DNA from: an uncultured Prevotellaceae bacterium
GTDB lineage: Bacteria > Bacteroidota > Bacteroidia > Bacteroidales > Bacteroidaceae
Length of the DNA: 34,709 nt
Reading direction: 5' to 3'
Assembly: GCA_902792685.1 (NCBI GenBank)
Contig: CADBAP010000014.1
Location: 1-34,709, forward strand
In this document: in pieces, positions 1-7,202 of the stretch
Layout: every line of letters starts with the position of its first letter
Position numbering within the stretch: the first letter of the stretch is position 1
Notes under the pieces: model-generated
The model's database searches: none
Told to the model about the DNA's origin: nothing
What the model saw: the letters and a program-made list of their open reading frames with translations, nothing else
Program-made: the position numbers and the translations under genes

Positions 1-1
1 T

Positions 2-226
2 GTTGCCACCAGCAATCATCTGACTGGTTGTGCAGCGGATATCCGTTGCACAGGAATAGAGCAAGCACTTCGGTATGCTGCTTACCTCTTAGATATTAGT
101 AAGGAGCGAGGCGAGGCTTTCGATGAAATCATCATCGAGCATCGTGCCAAAACAGGCAGCTACTGGGTTCACTTTGCTGTAAGAGCGAGCGGAAATAGAA
201 GGAAAGTAAAAATAGCCTCCCTCTAA
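2..226 (+). CDS. M15-type peptidase, C-terminal part (5' end outside window)
   Basis: Open frame entering from the left edge, 74 residues to a TAA stop. It shows SNHLTGCAADI near the start and YWVHFAV near the end. These match the S-x-H-x-x-G-x-A-x-D and W-x-H zinc-ligand motifs of the M15A (D-Ala-D-Ala carboxypeptidase-like) murein peptidases. An FDEIIIEH segment lies between them, as in short phage or integrative-element members. The family cleaves peptidoglycan stem peptides. In Bacteroidota such stand-alone copies usually sit in prophages or conjugative elements, so this edge is probably the end of a mobile or degraded element. The start and any signal peptide are not visible. Family call fairly sure, biological role inferred. 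Confidence 0.7.
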   Translation, partial: VATSNHLTGCAADIRCTGIEQALRYAAYLLDISKERGEAFDEIIIEHRAKTGSYWVHFAVRASGNRRKVKIASL

Positions 227-227
227 T

Positions 228-281
228 CCCCCCTGAAGGGGGGAGGAAAACGACCCCCCTCCTGGCCTCCCCGAGGGGAGG
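228..281. repeat. Pair of GC-rich inverted repeats
   Basis: Two compact palindromes follow the peptidase stop codon. The first is CCCCCC-TGAA-GGGGGG (228-243). The second is CCTCCCC-GA-GGGGAGG (266-281). Neither has a T-tract, so they look more like a dispersed intergenic repeat than intrinsic terminators. A related sequence occurs at 31489-31520 inside a coding start. Confidence 0.55.
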
Positions 282-351
282 ATTATAAACCCTAATTAAA
301 GAAAGTAAGAAAAGAAAGTATTAACCAAATTTTTGTTTATCGAAATCAATC

Positions 352-380
352 AAAGGGGAGCCATAGAGATCCCCTTTTTC
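352..380 (+). terminator. Intrinsic terminator-like hairpin
   Basis: Perfect 8-bp stem AAAGGGGA (352-359) with TCCCCTTT (370-377), a 10-nt loop, and T-rich sequence running on after the stem. It could end transcription of the M15 gene. The stretch from 227 to about 700 otherwise holds repeats and probable gene debris. Confidence 0.6.
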
Positions 381-497
381 GTTTTATGTTTTTCGGATGT
401 CAGGTGACAGGTGAGTGACTGACATGTCAAGAAAAGAAATACTCCGTCCTTACAAAGAGCAGACTGTAAGGGCAGAGTTATTGATTATAAAGGATGT

Positions 498-650
498 TCA
501 ACCGACGGCGATGAGTCGGTTCCTGGAACTGTCATAGTTGACAAGATGGGCAAAAGAGATTGAACGGCCGTCGTAAACGACTGAAATGTCAATGCCTCGA
601 CGGATGAATTCATCAACAAGGGCTTTGTCATAATGGCTGCGCCCAAGAAT
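498..650 (-). pseudogene. Probable C-terminal gene remnant, no start codon
   Basis: On the minus strand an uninterrupted frame reads from AT-rich repeat sequence into LGRSHYDKALVDEFIRRG and on to NRLIAVG before a TGA at 498-500. Composition and codon choice look like real protein, but there is no start codon. The frame emerges from an (ATTTTT)n tract at 648-680, as if the 5' part of the gene had been deleted at that tract. I do not recognise the family. An alternative reading is a 37-residue frame on the plus strand from 424 to 537, which overlaps it. Both are weak. Confidence 0.3.
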
Positions 651-698
651 AAAAATAAAAATAAAAATTTATTCTCTTCGCTTAATCAAAATTTTACA

Positions 699-727
699 CT
701 AACTTTGAGGCTACGCCTCGAAGTTAG
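699..727. repeat. 13-bp inverted repeat containing a promoter -7-like motif
   Basis: Left arm CTAACTTTGAGGC (699-711), loop TAC, right arm GCCTCGAAGTTAG (715-727). The arms pair completely, with one T-G wobble. The left arm contains TAACTTTG (700-707), the same octamer as the -7 element of the promoter at 785-792 downstream. Confidence 0.6.
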
Positions 728-761
728 GCTGCACCTCAACAATAAAAATAATTATATTTAT

Positions 762-792
762 TTTGTATTGTCTTCGGTTTGCACTAACTTTG
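762..792 (+). promoter_or_regulatory. Bacteroidota sigma-ABfr promoter for the PheC-like gene
   Basis: TTTG at 762-765, a 19-nt spacer, then TAACTTTG at 785-792. This matches the Bacteroidota consensus TTTG-N19-21-TAnnTTTG exactly. Transcription should start near 799, leaving a leader of about 85 nt before the ATG at 885. That favours the 885 start over any upstream one. Confidence 0.75.
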
Positions 793-884
793 CCAGCAGA
801 ATTAGTATTAACCCAAAACAAGATGATTATGAAACACTTCACACAAAGGGTCCTTTGTGCGGAATAAATAAACGATATACAACA

Positions 885-1709
885 ATGGTAAAACAACTGA
901 AACTATGGATGATGGCCGCCATCCTCGTCTGCGGCACGGCGGCGTTTGCATCTTGCACGGCGAACGATGACAATCCGGCGGAGAAGCAGCCAACCATTGA
1001 GCGCATCGTGGAGCGCGACAAGCTGTTGGTGGGCACCACAGGCGACTATCGGCCGCTGTCATACCGCGAGGCCGACGGCAACTATTGGGGCTTCGGCATC
1101 GAGATGGCAGAGAAGATTGCCAGGCGGATAGGCGTAGACATCGAGTTCGTGCAGACCTCGTGGCCCACGCTGACTGCCGACGTGCAGGCAGAACCACAGA
1201 TATTTGACCTCGCCATCGGCGGCATCACAATTACCGATACACGAAAAGAGACGATGCTGATGAGCGACGGTTATCTATGCAATGGCAAGACCATCCTCTG
1301 CCGCGCCGCCGATGCCGACCGCTACCAGTCTCTTGCAGATTTAGACAAACCGGAGGTACGCGTGATGGTGAACCCGGGCGGGCTGAACGAGAAATTCGCC
1401 AACGAGAACCTGACCCACGCCACCATCATCGTCTGGCAGAAGAACGAAGAGATTCCCACGCTCGTTGCCGAGGGAAATGCCGATGTGATGATTACCGAAA
1501 TCACCGAAGCCCCGTGGTATGTGCAGAACGACCCGCGCCTCGCTGCACCCCTTTTAAACAATCCTTTCACCCACGGAGAGATTGGTGTGCTGATGCGCAA
1601 GGGGCAGGATGACCTGCTCGCCCTCGTCAACGCCGTCATCGCCCAGATGAAGACCGACGGAAGCCTCCGTAAATTGCATGAGAAGTATGGACTAATCTAT
1701 AGATATTAG
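885..1709 (+). CDS. Periplasmic cyclohexadienyl dehydratase-like lipoprotein (SBP_bac_3 fold)
   Basis: 274 residues. The N-terminus is a lipoprotein-type signal (MVKQLKLWMMAAILVCG... to FASC), so the mature protein probably starts at the Cys and is membrane-anchored. The rest is one type 3 solute-binding domain. GTTGDYRPLSYR, RVMVNPGGLNEKFANENL and NADVMITEITEAPWY closely resemble the Pseudomonas PheC group, which turns prephenate into phenylpyruvate and arogenate into phenylalanine outside the cytoplasm. It could instead be an amino-acid binding protein, but the VNPGG-NE-FA motif argues for PheC. No permease or ATPase gene is adjacent, which also fits an enzyme. The gene is visibly more GC-rich than its neighbours, suggesting transfer. 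A consensus promoter lies at 762-792, so I place the start here although the frame extends upstream to 633. Confidence 0.75.
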   Translation: MVKQLKLWMMAAILVCGTAAFASCTANDDNPAEKQPTIERIVERDKLLVGTTGDYRPLSYREADGNYWGFGIEMAEKIARRIGVDIEFVQTSWPTLTADVQAEPQIFDLAIGGITITDTRKETMLMSDGYLCNGKTILCRAADADRYQSLADLDKPEVRVMVNPGGLNEKFANENLTHATIIVWQKNEEIPTLVAEGNADVMITEITEAPWYVQNDPRLAAPLLNNPFTHGEIGVLMRKGQDDLLALVNAVIAQMKTDGSLRKLHEKYGLIYRY

Positions 1710-1758
1710 AAAGGTAGAATTATTCATAAAACGCAGAAATCAGGATGAATGCAACACG

Positions 1759-1926
1759 ATGTTGTCGTTGAGACTCAACCCGTGTCTGATGTTTTATGCC
1801 AACGTTACCGACGAAGCACAGCTTCCAAACGTTGACTACGCCAAAGCATTCTCAGCCTATCTGCTTGCTCACGGCATGAATCAGCAGCAGCTGAATGCAT
1901 TGATACAAGCACTAACACAACAATAA
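1759..1926 (+). CDS. Small ORF or C-terminal gene fragment, unknown
   Basis: 55 residues from ATG to TAA, ending in AFSAYLLAHGMNQQQLNALIQALTQQ-like helical sequence. The frame stays open upstream to 1696 without a start codon (reading RKVELFIKRRNQDECN), so this may be the tail of a broken gene rather than a true small protein. It overlaps nothing else and sits between the PheC-like gene and a strong terminator. I do not recognise the family. Confidence 0.3.
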   Translation: MLSLRLNPCLMFYANVTDEAQLPNVDYAKAFSAYLLAHGMNQQQLNALIQALTQQ

Positions 1927-1952
1927 CGAAAACCATAACAAAAACCATAACA

Positions 1953-1981
1953 AAAAAGCCCTCCGATTTGGAGGGCTTTTT
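1953..1981. terminator. Strong bidirectional intrinsic terminator
   Basis: 12-bp stem AAAAAGCCCTCC (1953-1964) with GGAGGGCTTTTT (1970-1981) and a 5-nt loop, with A and T tracts on either side. It can end transcription from the PheC side and from the convergent pectate lyase gene ending at 1992. Two copies of AAACCATAAC directly precede it. Confidence 0.85.
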
Positions 1982-1991
1982 GTATGCGTGA

Positions 1992-2402
1992 TTACTTCAT
2001 CAGATACGTTTTGCCATTCTGGATGATAACACCCTTGTAACTGTTGCCGACCCGCTGACCGGCGAGGTTGTATCGCTGGGAGTCGGGTGATGGCTGTTGG
2101 GTGATGACCGTGATGCCCGTCGTGCTGCCGGTAACGGCAACGCTGATGCGCTGGGTCCAAGTGGTCTGACCATCGTTGACGGTTACGAAAAGATAGCCGA
2201 CACCACCGTTCTTTCCGGCTGTAGCCTTCACCATGGAACCTTCCACAGACGGGGTGAACAGGCTGCTTTCAGTTTCAACGCTGTATGTCGGGGTCAACAG
2301 GTCATAGCTGCTATTCTGTCCATAGAAACCTGCAAAGAAAGGCTTCACGTCGATGGTTGCGCTGTTGTCGGGCGAAACGGTGAGACAGGGATGCGCCGCA
2401 AA
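1992..2402 (-). pseudogene. Detached C-terminal domain and T9SS-like sorting tail of the pectate lyase
   Basis: In exactly the same frame as the upstream pectate lyase, reading continues straight through the amber codon at 2403-2405 for 136 residues. It starts FAAHPCLTVSPDNSATIDVK, continues as a beta-rich domain, and ends in YNLAGQRVGNSYKG...NGKTYLMK. That ending has the form of the short Prevotella type IX secretion sorting tails (YNLxGQRV...G-I-x-I-x-NGKK). It has no signal peptide or promoter of its own, so on its own it is not expected to be made unless the stop is read through. I take it as the separated 3' part of one original gene spanning 1992-4652 (885 residues). Confidence 0.8.
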
Positions 2403-4652
2403 CTACAGGTAGTCCTCCAGAAGCGTCCAACCGTCATGGTCGGGATCATCGTTCTGGTTGGCGATATTGGGGTCGCTGCCTATCAACGGCTCATACCAGT
2501 CGGGCATACCGTCGCCGTCGGTATCGTAGTCGGCTGCGCGGGTTTCTTCAGGATAGGTTTCCCAACCCTTGCCGGCAGCATGTTCGGTGATGTCTTCCTC
2601 GGTATCAATCTCACCCTTGATGCCAGACTTAGAACCTTTGTAGGTCCAGGTGCCGCTTAGGGTTTCCCTGACAACACGCACGTGTTGCTCGTCGCGTTGT
2701 GGCATCGTTGCACCTGCGTAGCTCGTCACAATCTTCATGGCATCCTTGGCCGAATGAATCTGAGCATAGCTGGGGAATAGGGGCTCGTTGACCACATATT
2801 GGTAACTTGTGGGCTTGTTGCCTGTAGCATTGTTTAATCCTGATGTGGTTAGCGTATGGTCCTTGTTCTCGCGGATGTTATCGTGTACGTAGGCTTGATC
2901 GGTTCCTGCAGGGTTGATAGCATCTTCAAAGTCCTGCGTAAAGAGTACTTTCTTATTGGTATTGGTTCCCATCTTATAGTAGTTGCCCACGAAGTTTACC
3001 ATGTGGCAGTTGCCATCGGTAGTGCGGTTATGCCAGTTGTAGCATACGTTGTTAAATAGGTCTAGACCACCAATGGGGATGTTCTGCGCATCCATGCCGC
3101 CACCCATCGACCAGTTGCGACCTTCACAGTTAAGCAACAGGTTGTGATGCCATGAGCCTATACGTCCGTCGATGGTGGCTGCATAGCCGTGGTTGGTACC
3201 ATCGGAATAGTTCTTATGGCCGGTAATACCCAAGGCCTCGAAGATTCCGCTGTATTGGAAGGAGATATTCTGTGCACCACGACCACTGACGGTCTCGTCA
3301 GTACCCCATGCTGCCGTACAGTGATCGACGATAGCGTGGTTGGCTCCCGACATTCCCATCGCATTACCCGTGTTCTCGCCATAGACGCCCAAACCGCGCT
3401 TGAAGCGCATGTGACGGGCGATGACATCGGAACCGATATTGATGTTGGATGACTTGATACAAATACCTTTTCCCGGCGCTGTCTGTCCGGCGATATAAGC
3501 ATTGGGCTTGACGAAATAGGAGTTGAAATCAAGTTCGATGATACCGCTGACATCGAAGACGATATAGCGCGGTTCGTTGATGTTGACAAGACCATAGAGC
3601 AGTGAACCCGGAGTGTCCTTGTCGCCGCTGAGGTTGGTGACGTGATAGACGATACCGCCGCGTCCTCCGATGGCATAGCGGCCGTAGCCCTCAGCCTCAG
3701 GGAAGGCAAGTTTGCGCGGCTGACATACCCAAACGTTTCCTTTGTGTACCTGATTGTCGCTGGTCACTTCATCAACACGCCACCAGTATTTGTTCATCGG
3801 ATACAGACCCGTCTTGGTATATTCCGAAGCCGTTCCCTCATAATCGTAGGTAGTGGCATTGGCAACCTGCAAAGAGTCGGTGCCAATCACCAGTTTGTGG
3901 CTGACGGCACTCTGGGCACCCGTCCATGAGAACGTAATCGAGCCATCATCGGTACCCGCGTGGAAGTTATGGTTTTCGGGAATGGGGTCGGTAGCGACAA
4001 TCTCTGCCACATCGAACTCCAGACCGTTGAGCATCATGCGGGTGTTGGTATAGGTTTTTCCTTCCTCCAAAACGGTGCGGTAGGTGATGACGACAGGCTG
4101 ACCTTCGGTGACGTTGAAACGGATAAACGAGGTACCAGCCTCAGCGGTGCTGCGAGCATATGATGTAAACTTCTGCTTGGTGGCAACAACGGTGCCATCG
4201 ACCAGAACTTCGAAATCGGGTTGAACCTGATCCTTGTCGGAGTTGTTGTGATAGGCTTTCAAAGTGTGTGCGCCAGCCGACAATCCCTCGATGGTGAGAA
4301 TCAATGATGTGCTGGCATCAGTTATCTTCGTCAGGTTTCCGTCCTCAATATTTGTGGCCAATACCTCGTCGGCAATAATGCGAAGACCGTTGGTTTCCAC
4401 ATCGGTCTTGCTCCAGTTGCTGCCAACTTCTTTTGCTCCTTCGCCGGCAGTAATCGTGATGGTGACACCGTTGCTGAACACTTTGGTATCGCTTGCGACA
4501 CGAGGAACGGCCCACGACTCATAGTTTACTTCTGTATCCTTTCCCGGAGCTGTTTTGCCAGGAAGGTCGAAATCGATATTCTGTGCCATTGACAACATTA
4601 CCGACGAAAAAATAATGGCGGTCAGTAACAGTTTTCTCATTTTGTGTTGCAT
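2403..4652 (-). CDS. PL1-type pectate lyase, multidomain, truncated by an in-frame amber stop
   Basis: 749 residues. Signal peptide MRKLLLTAIIFSSVMLSMAQ (alternative start at 4640). Then a beta-sandwich region to about residue 220, a fibronectin-III-like module around 230-310 ending in KYWWRVDEV, and a parallel beta-helix pectate lyase domain from about 320 (AFPEAEGYGRYAIGGRGG). Typical family marks are AIVDHCTAAWGTDETVSG for calcium and substrate binding and EGRNWSMGGG with the likely catalytic Arg. Near residue 708, DYDTDGDGMPDW is an Asp-rich calcium loop like a thrombospondin type 3 repeat. It cleaves polygalacturonate by beta-elimination. The gene ends in TAG at LLEDYL, immediately followed in frame by the missing C-terminal domain. 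The enzyme domain is intact, but secretion by T9SS is probably lost. It diverges from a second pectate lyase. Confidence 0.85.
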   Translation of the reverse strand: MQHKMRKLLLTAIIFSSVMLSMAQNIDFDLPGKTAPGKDTEVNYESWAVPRVASDTKVFSNGVTITITAGEGAKEVGSNWSKTDVETNGLRIIADEVLATNIEDGNLTKITDASTSLILTIEGLSAGAHTLKAYHNNSDKDQVQPDFEVLVDGTVVATKQKFTSYARSTAEAGTSFIRFNVTEGQPVVITYRTVLEEGKTYTNTRMMLNGLEFDVAEIVATDPIPENHNFHAGTDDGSITFSWTGAQSAVSHKLVIGTDSLQVANATTYDYEGTASEYTKTGLYPMNKYWWRVDEVTSDNQVHKGNVWVCQPRKLAFPEAEGYGRYAIGGRGGIVYHVTNLSGDKDTPGSLLYGLVNINEPRYIVFDVSGIIELDFNSYFVKPNAYIAGQTAPGKGICIKSSNINIGSDVIARHMRFKRGLGVYGENTGNAMGMSGANHAIVDHCTAAWGTDETVSGRGAQNISFQYSGIFEALGITGHKNYSDGTNHGYAATIDGRIGSWHHNLLLNCEGRNWSMGGGMDAQNIPIGGLDLFNNVCYNWHNRTTDGNCHMVNFVGNYYKMGTNTNKKVLFTQDFEDAINPAGTDQAYVHDNIRENKDHTLTTSGLNNATGNKPTSYQYVVNEPLFPSYAQIHSAKDAMKIVTSYAGATMPQRDEQHVRVVRETLSGTWTYKGSKSGIKGEIDTEEDITEHAAGKGWETYPEETRAADYDTDGDGMPDWYEPLIGSDPNIANQNDDPDHDGWTLLEDYL

Positions 4653-4684
4653 TTAGATTGGTAATTTGGATTTGGTTTCGTTTG

Positions 4685-4715
4685 CAAAAATAGGGGATAA
4701 ATCTGAACTGACAAA
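4685..4715 (-). promoter_or_regulatory. Promoter of the leftward pectate lyase
   Basis: Read on the minus strand: TTTG at 4715-4712, a 19-nt spacer, then TATTTTTG at 4692-4685. This fits TTTG-N19-TAnnTTTG. It sits 33-45 nt upstream of the two possible start codons (4652 and 4640). Confidence 0.75.
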
Positions 4716-4829
4716 ACAAAATCCGACAATAATTGTATATTCGTCACTTAAAAATCGTTAATGTATTGTTTTCAAAATGTTACATTTCGCATGTTCATAC
4801 GTCTTATCATAAAAACAAAACACAAAAAT

Positions 4830-6587
4830 ATGATTTATATGAAACAAAAGTATTTCATGATGGGCTGTGCAATCGCATTGTTGCCGATGGCAGCTCACGC
4901 ACAGTATCCGCAATTGACGGACGAGGCTAAACAAAAATCCGAAACCTTACACAAGCAATGGGAAGCTCACAGTGATTCTGCGTGGGCAGTCGCATTCCCC
5001 ATCGTTATCAAAGAAGCAAAAGAAGGACGTCCATACGTGCCCTGGGCTGCGCGTCCATACGACCTTCGTCAGGCAAAGATTCCAGCATTCCCAGGTGCCG
5101 AGGGTGGCGGTATGTTCACCTTTGGCGGTCGTGGCGGTAAGGTGCTCACTGTGACAAACCTCAACGACGACGGTCCCGGCTCTTTCCGCTGGGCCTGTGA
5201 ACAGGGTGGTGCACGTATCGTGGTATTCAACGTGAGCGGTATCATCCGCCTGAAGTCACCGATCTATGTGCGCGCTCCTTATATCACCATTGCCGGACAG
5301 ACAGCTCCGGGCGAGGGAATTTGTATTGCAGGGGAATCCTTCCAGGTAGATACGCACGACGTCATCGTTCGCCACATGCGTTTCCGTCGCGGTGAAACAG
5401 AAGTAACCTATCGCGAAGACTCGTTTGGCGGAAACCCTGTGGGCAATATCATGATTGACCATTGCAGTTGCGAGTGGGGACTCGACGAGAATATTTCGTT
5501 CTATCGTCACATGTTCGACTTGGGTGACGGCAAACCGAAGCGCAAGGAGCCGACAGTGAACGTGACCATCCAGAACACCATCTCGGCAAAGGCACTCGAT
5601 ACCTGGAACCATGCATTCGGAAGTACCATCGGTGGCGAGAACACAACCTTCATGCGTAACCTGTGGGCCGACAACACCGGCCGTAACCCGTCGATAGGAT
5701 GGGGTGGTGTGTTCAACTTCATCAACAACGTGATATACAACTGGGTACACCGTACTGCTGACGGCGGTGAATATACCACGATGTCAAACTTCATCAACAA
5801 CTACTACAAGCCGGGGCCATTGACTCCGACGGAAGGTCCTATCGGTCACCGCATCGTGAAAGCAGAGAGTCGCTCGGTGAACCTGTTCCCGTTCAAGCAG
5901 TTCGGTCGTGTATATGCTGCAGGCAACATCATGGAGGGATATCCAGAGATTACGAAAGACAACTGGAACGGTGGTGTGCAGACAGCAGACAAAGACGGTG
6001 AGATGGACGAAACGGAAAAGGCTCTGATGCGTTCGAACGAACCATTTGAGATGCCGTTTGTCAGCATCATGGGTGCACAGAAGGCTTTCGACTGGGTGCT
6101 CGACAATGCGGGTGCAACAATCCCCTGTCGTGATATTGTGGATCAACGCATCACAGAAGAGGTACGCACAGGACAGGCTTACTACGTAGATAAATACGAG
6201 AAGAAGGTGAAAGATAATCCTTACGGTTCTATGTGGGGACTGCACGAGAAATCGAAGAACGAAGAGGGATTCTTCAAATATCGTCGTCTGCCGAAAGACA
6301 GCTACAAACAGGGTGTTATCACCGACCCGCGTCAGATGGGCGGTTATCCGGAGTATGCAGCCTATACACCGTATGTTGATACCGATATGGATGGTATGCC
6401 CGATGAGTGGGAGAAGGCCAATGGTCTGAATCCGAACGATCCGAATGATGCCAATGGGGATGTCAATGGTGACGGCTATACAAACATTGAGAAATACATC
6501 AACGGTATCGACCCGAAAACAAAGGTTGACTGGCGCAATCTGAACAACAACCGCGATGTGCTCGCAGAAAAAGGTAAATTGATGTAA
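4830..6587 (+). CDS. PL1-type pectate lyase
   Basis: 585 residues from the ATG at 4830 (or 582 from 4839; both keep the signal peptide MKQKYFMMGCAIALLPMAAHAQ). I prefer 4830 because the A-rich ACACAAAAAT before it is typical of Bacteroidota starts. The beta-helix domain begins near residue 85 (IPAFPGAEGGGMFTFGGRGG). IMIDHCSCEWGLDENIS and TGRNPSIGWGG are the lyase signature regions, followed by VIYNWVHRTADGG. At the C-terminus, DTDMDGMPDEW and DANGDVNGDGYTN are paired EF-hand-like calcium loops. No T9SS tail is visible, so it is probably periplasmic. It is homologous to the divergent lyase at 2403-4652 but lacks its N-terminal modules. It starts a rightward operon with DUF3826 four bases downstream. 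A weak -7-like TACATTTC lies at 4781-4788 without a clear -33. Confidence 0.88.
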   Translation: MIYMKQKYFMMGCAIALLPMAAHAQYPQLTDEAKQKSETLHKQWEAHSDSAWAVAFPIVIKEAKEGRPYVPWAARPYDLRQAKIPAFPGAEGGGMFTFGGRGGKVLTVTNLNDDGPGSFRWACEQGGARIVVFNVSGIIRLKSPIYVRAPYITIAGQTAPGEGICIAGESFQVDTHDVIVRHMRFRRGETEVTYREDSFGGNPVGNIMIDHCSCEWGLDENISFYRHMFDLGDGKPKRKEPTVNVTIQNTISAKALDTWNHAFGSTIGGENTTFMRNLWADNTGRNPSIGWGGVFNFINNVIYNWVHRTADGGEYTTMSNFINNYYKPGPLTPTEGPIGHRIVKAESRSVNLFPFKQFGRVYAAGNIMEGYPEITKDNWNGGVQTADKDGEMDETEKALMRSNEPFEMPFVSIMGAQKAFDWVLDNAGATIPCRDIVDQRITEEVRTGQAYYVDKYEKKVKDNPYGSMWGLHEKSKNEEGFFKYRRLPKDSYKQGVITDPRQMGGYPEYAAYTPYVDTDMDGMPDEWEKANGLNPNDPNDANGDVNGDGYTNIEKYINGIDPKTKVDWRNLNNNRDVLAEKGKLM

Positions 6588-6591
6588 ACGT

Positions 6592-7200
6592 ATGAAAAAG
6601 GTTTTGTACACAGCGTTACTAATGCTGTTTACCCTAACAGCAAGCGCCCAAACCGTGGTACTTGATTGTGAGGGACGGGACTCGACCTATGTAGAGACAA
6701 TCAAGAATCGTGCGCAGAAGATCGTTGACGGGCTACAACTCAATGACAAGCAAACGGCCAGGAACGTACGCAACATCATCGCCAACCGTTACTTCCTGCT
6801 GAACGACATCCATTCGAAGTATGATAAGACACAGCAGGATGCCCTTTATGCCGAACTATACAAGCACCATTTTGAGCTTGCTTCGGCCTTGGCTCTCTAC
6901 CTGACAGAAGAGCAGATTGATGCGGTGAAAGACGGTATGACGTTTGGACGCCTGAAGCGCGACTACCAGGCTACACAGGATATGATTCCTTCGCTCTCAG
7001 AATTTGAAAAAAAGCAAATACTGATATGGCTGAAGGAAGCCCGCGAGTATGCAATGGATGCTGCCGATTCTAAAGGCAAACACTTCTGGTTTGACAAATA
7101 TCGCGGACGCACCAACAACTGGCTCTCGGCACGGGGCTATGACCTGCAGAAAGAACGTGAGCAGTGGTTGCAGCGACAAAAAGAACAAGAGAAGAAATAG
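6592..7200 (+). CDS. DUF3826 family secreted protein
   Basis: 202 residues with a signal peptide (MKKVLYTALLMLFTLTASAQ). The rest is helical and charged, with YFLLNDIHSKYD, YLTEEQIDAVKDGMTF and LKEAREYAMDAADSKGKH. This matches the Bacteroidota DUF3826 family, repeatedly found next to pectate lyases and rhamnogalacturonan enzymes and without a known activity. The last 20 residues are Gln/Lys/Glu-rich. It follows the pectate lyase by 4 bp and precedes the next gene by 2 bp, so it is surely co-transcribed. A periplasmic helper role in pectin breakdown is inferred from context only. Confidence 0.8.
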   Translation: MKKVLYTALLMLFTLTASAQTVVLDCEGRDSTYVETIKNRAQKIVDGLQLNDKQTARNVRNIIANRYFLLNDIHSKYDKTQQDALYAELYKHHFELASALALYLTEEQIDAVKDGMTFGRLKRDYQATQDMIPSLSEFEKKQILIWLKEAREYAMDAADSKGKHFWFDKYRGRTNNWLSARGYDLQKEREQWLQRQKEQEKK

Positions 7201-7202
7201 GA

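Noticed and set aside
424-537. 37-residue plus-strand ORF
   Set aside because: Too short, no family match, and it overlaps the better minus-strand remnant.
633-884. N-terminal extension of the PheC-like gene
   Set aside because: It runs through the repeat-rich region and the predicted promoter; a signal peptide starts at 885.
2097-2660. 187-residue plus-strand frame
   Set aside because: Antisense to the pectate lyase gene and its tail, with no recognisable domain or start context.
4781-4788. Promoter -7 element TACATTTC for the rightward pectate lyase
   Set aside because: Imperfect and without a TTTG at the right distance upstream; mentioned only as weak.
5784-6611. 275-residue minus-strand frame
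   Set aside because: Mirror of the pectate lyase gene with hydrophobic nonsense composition; no supporting promoter.
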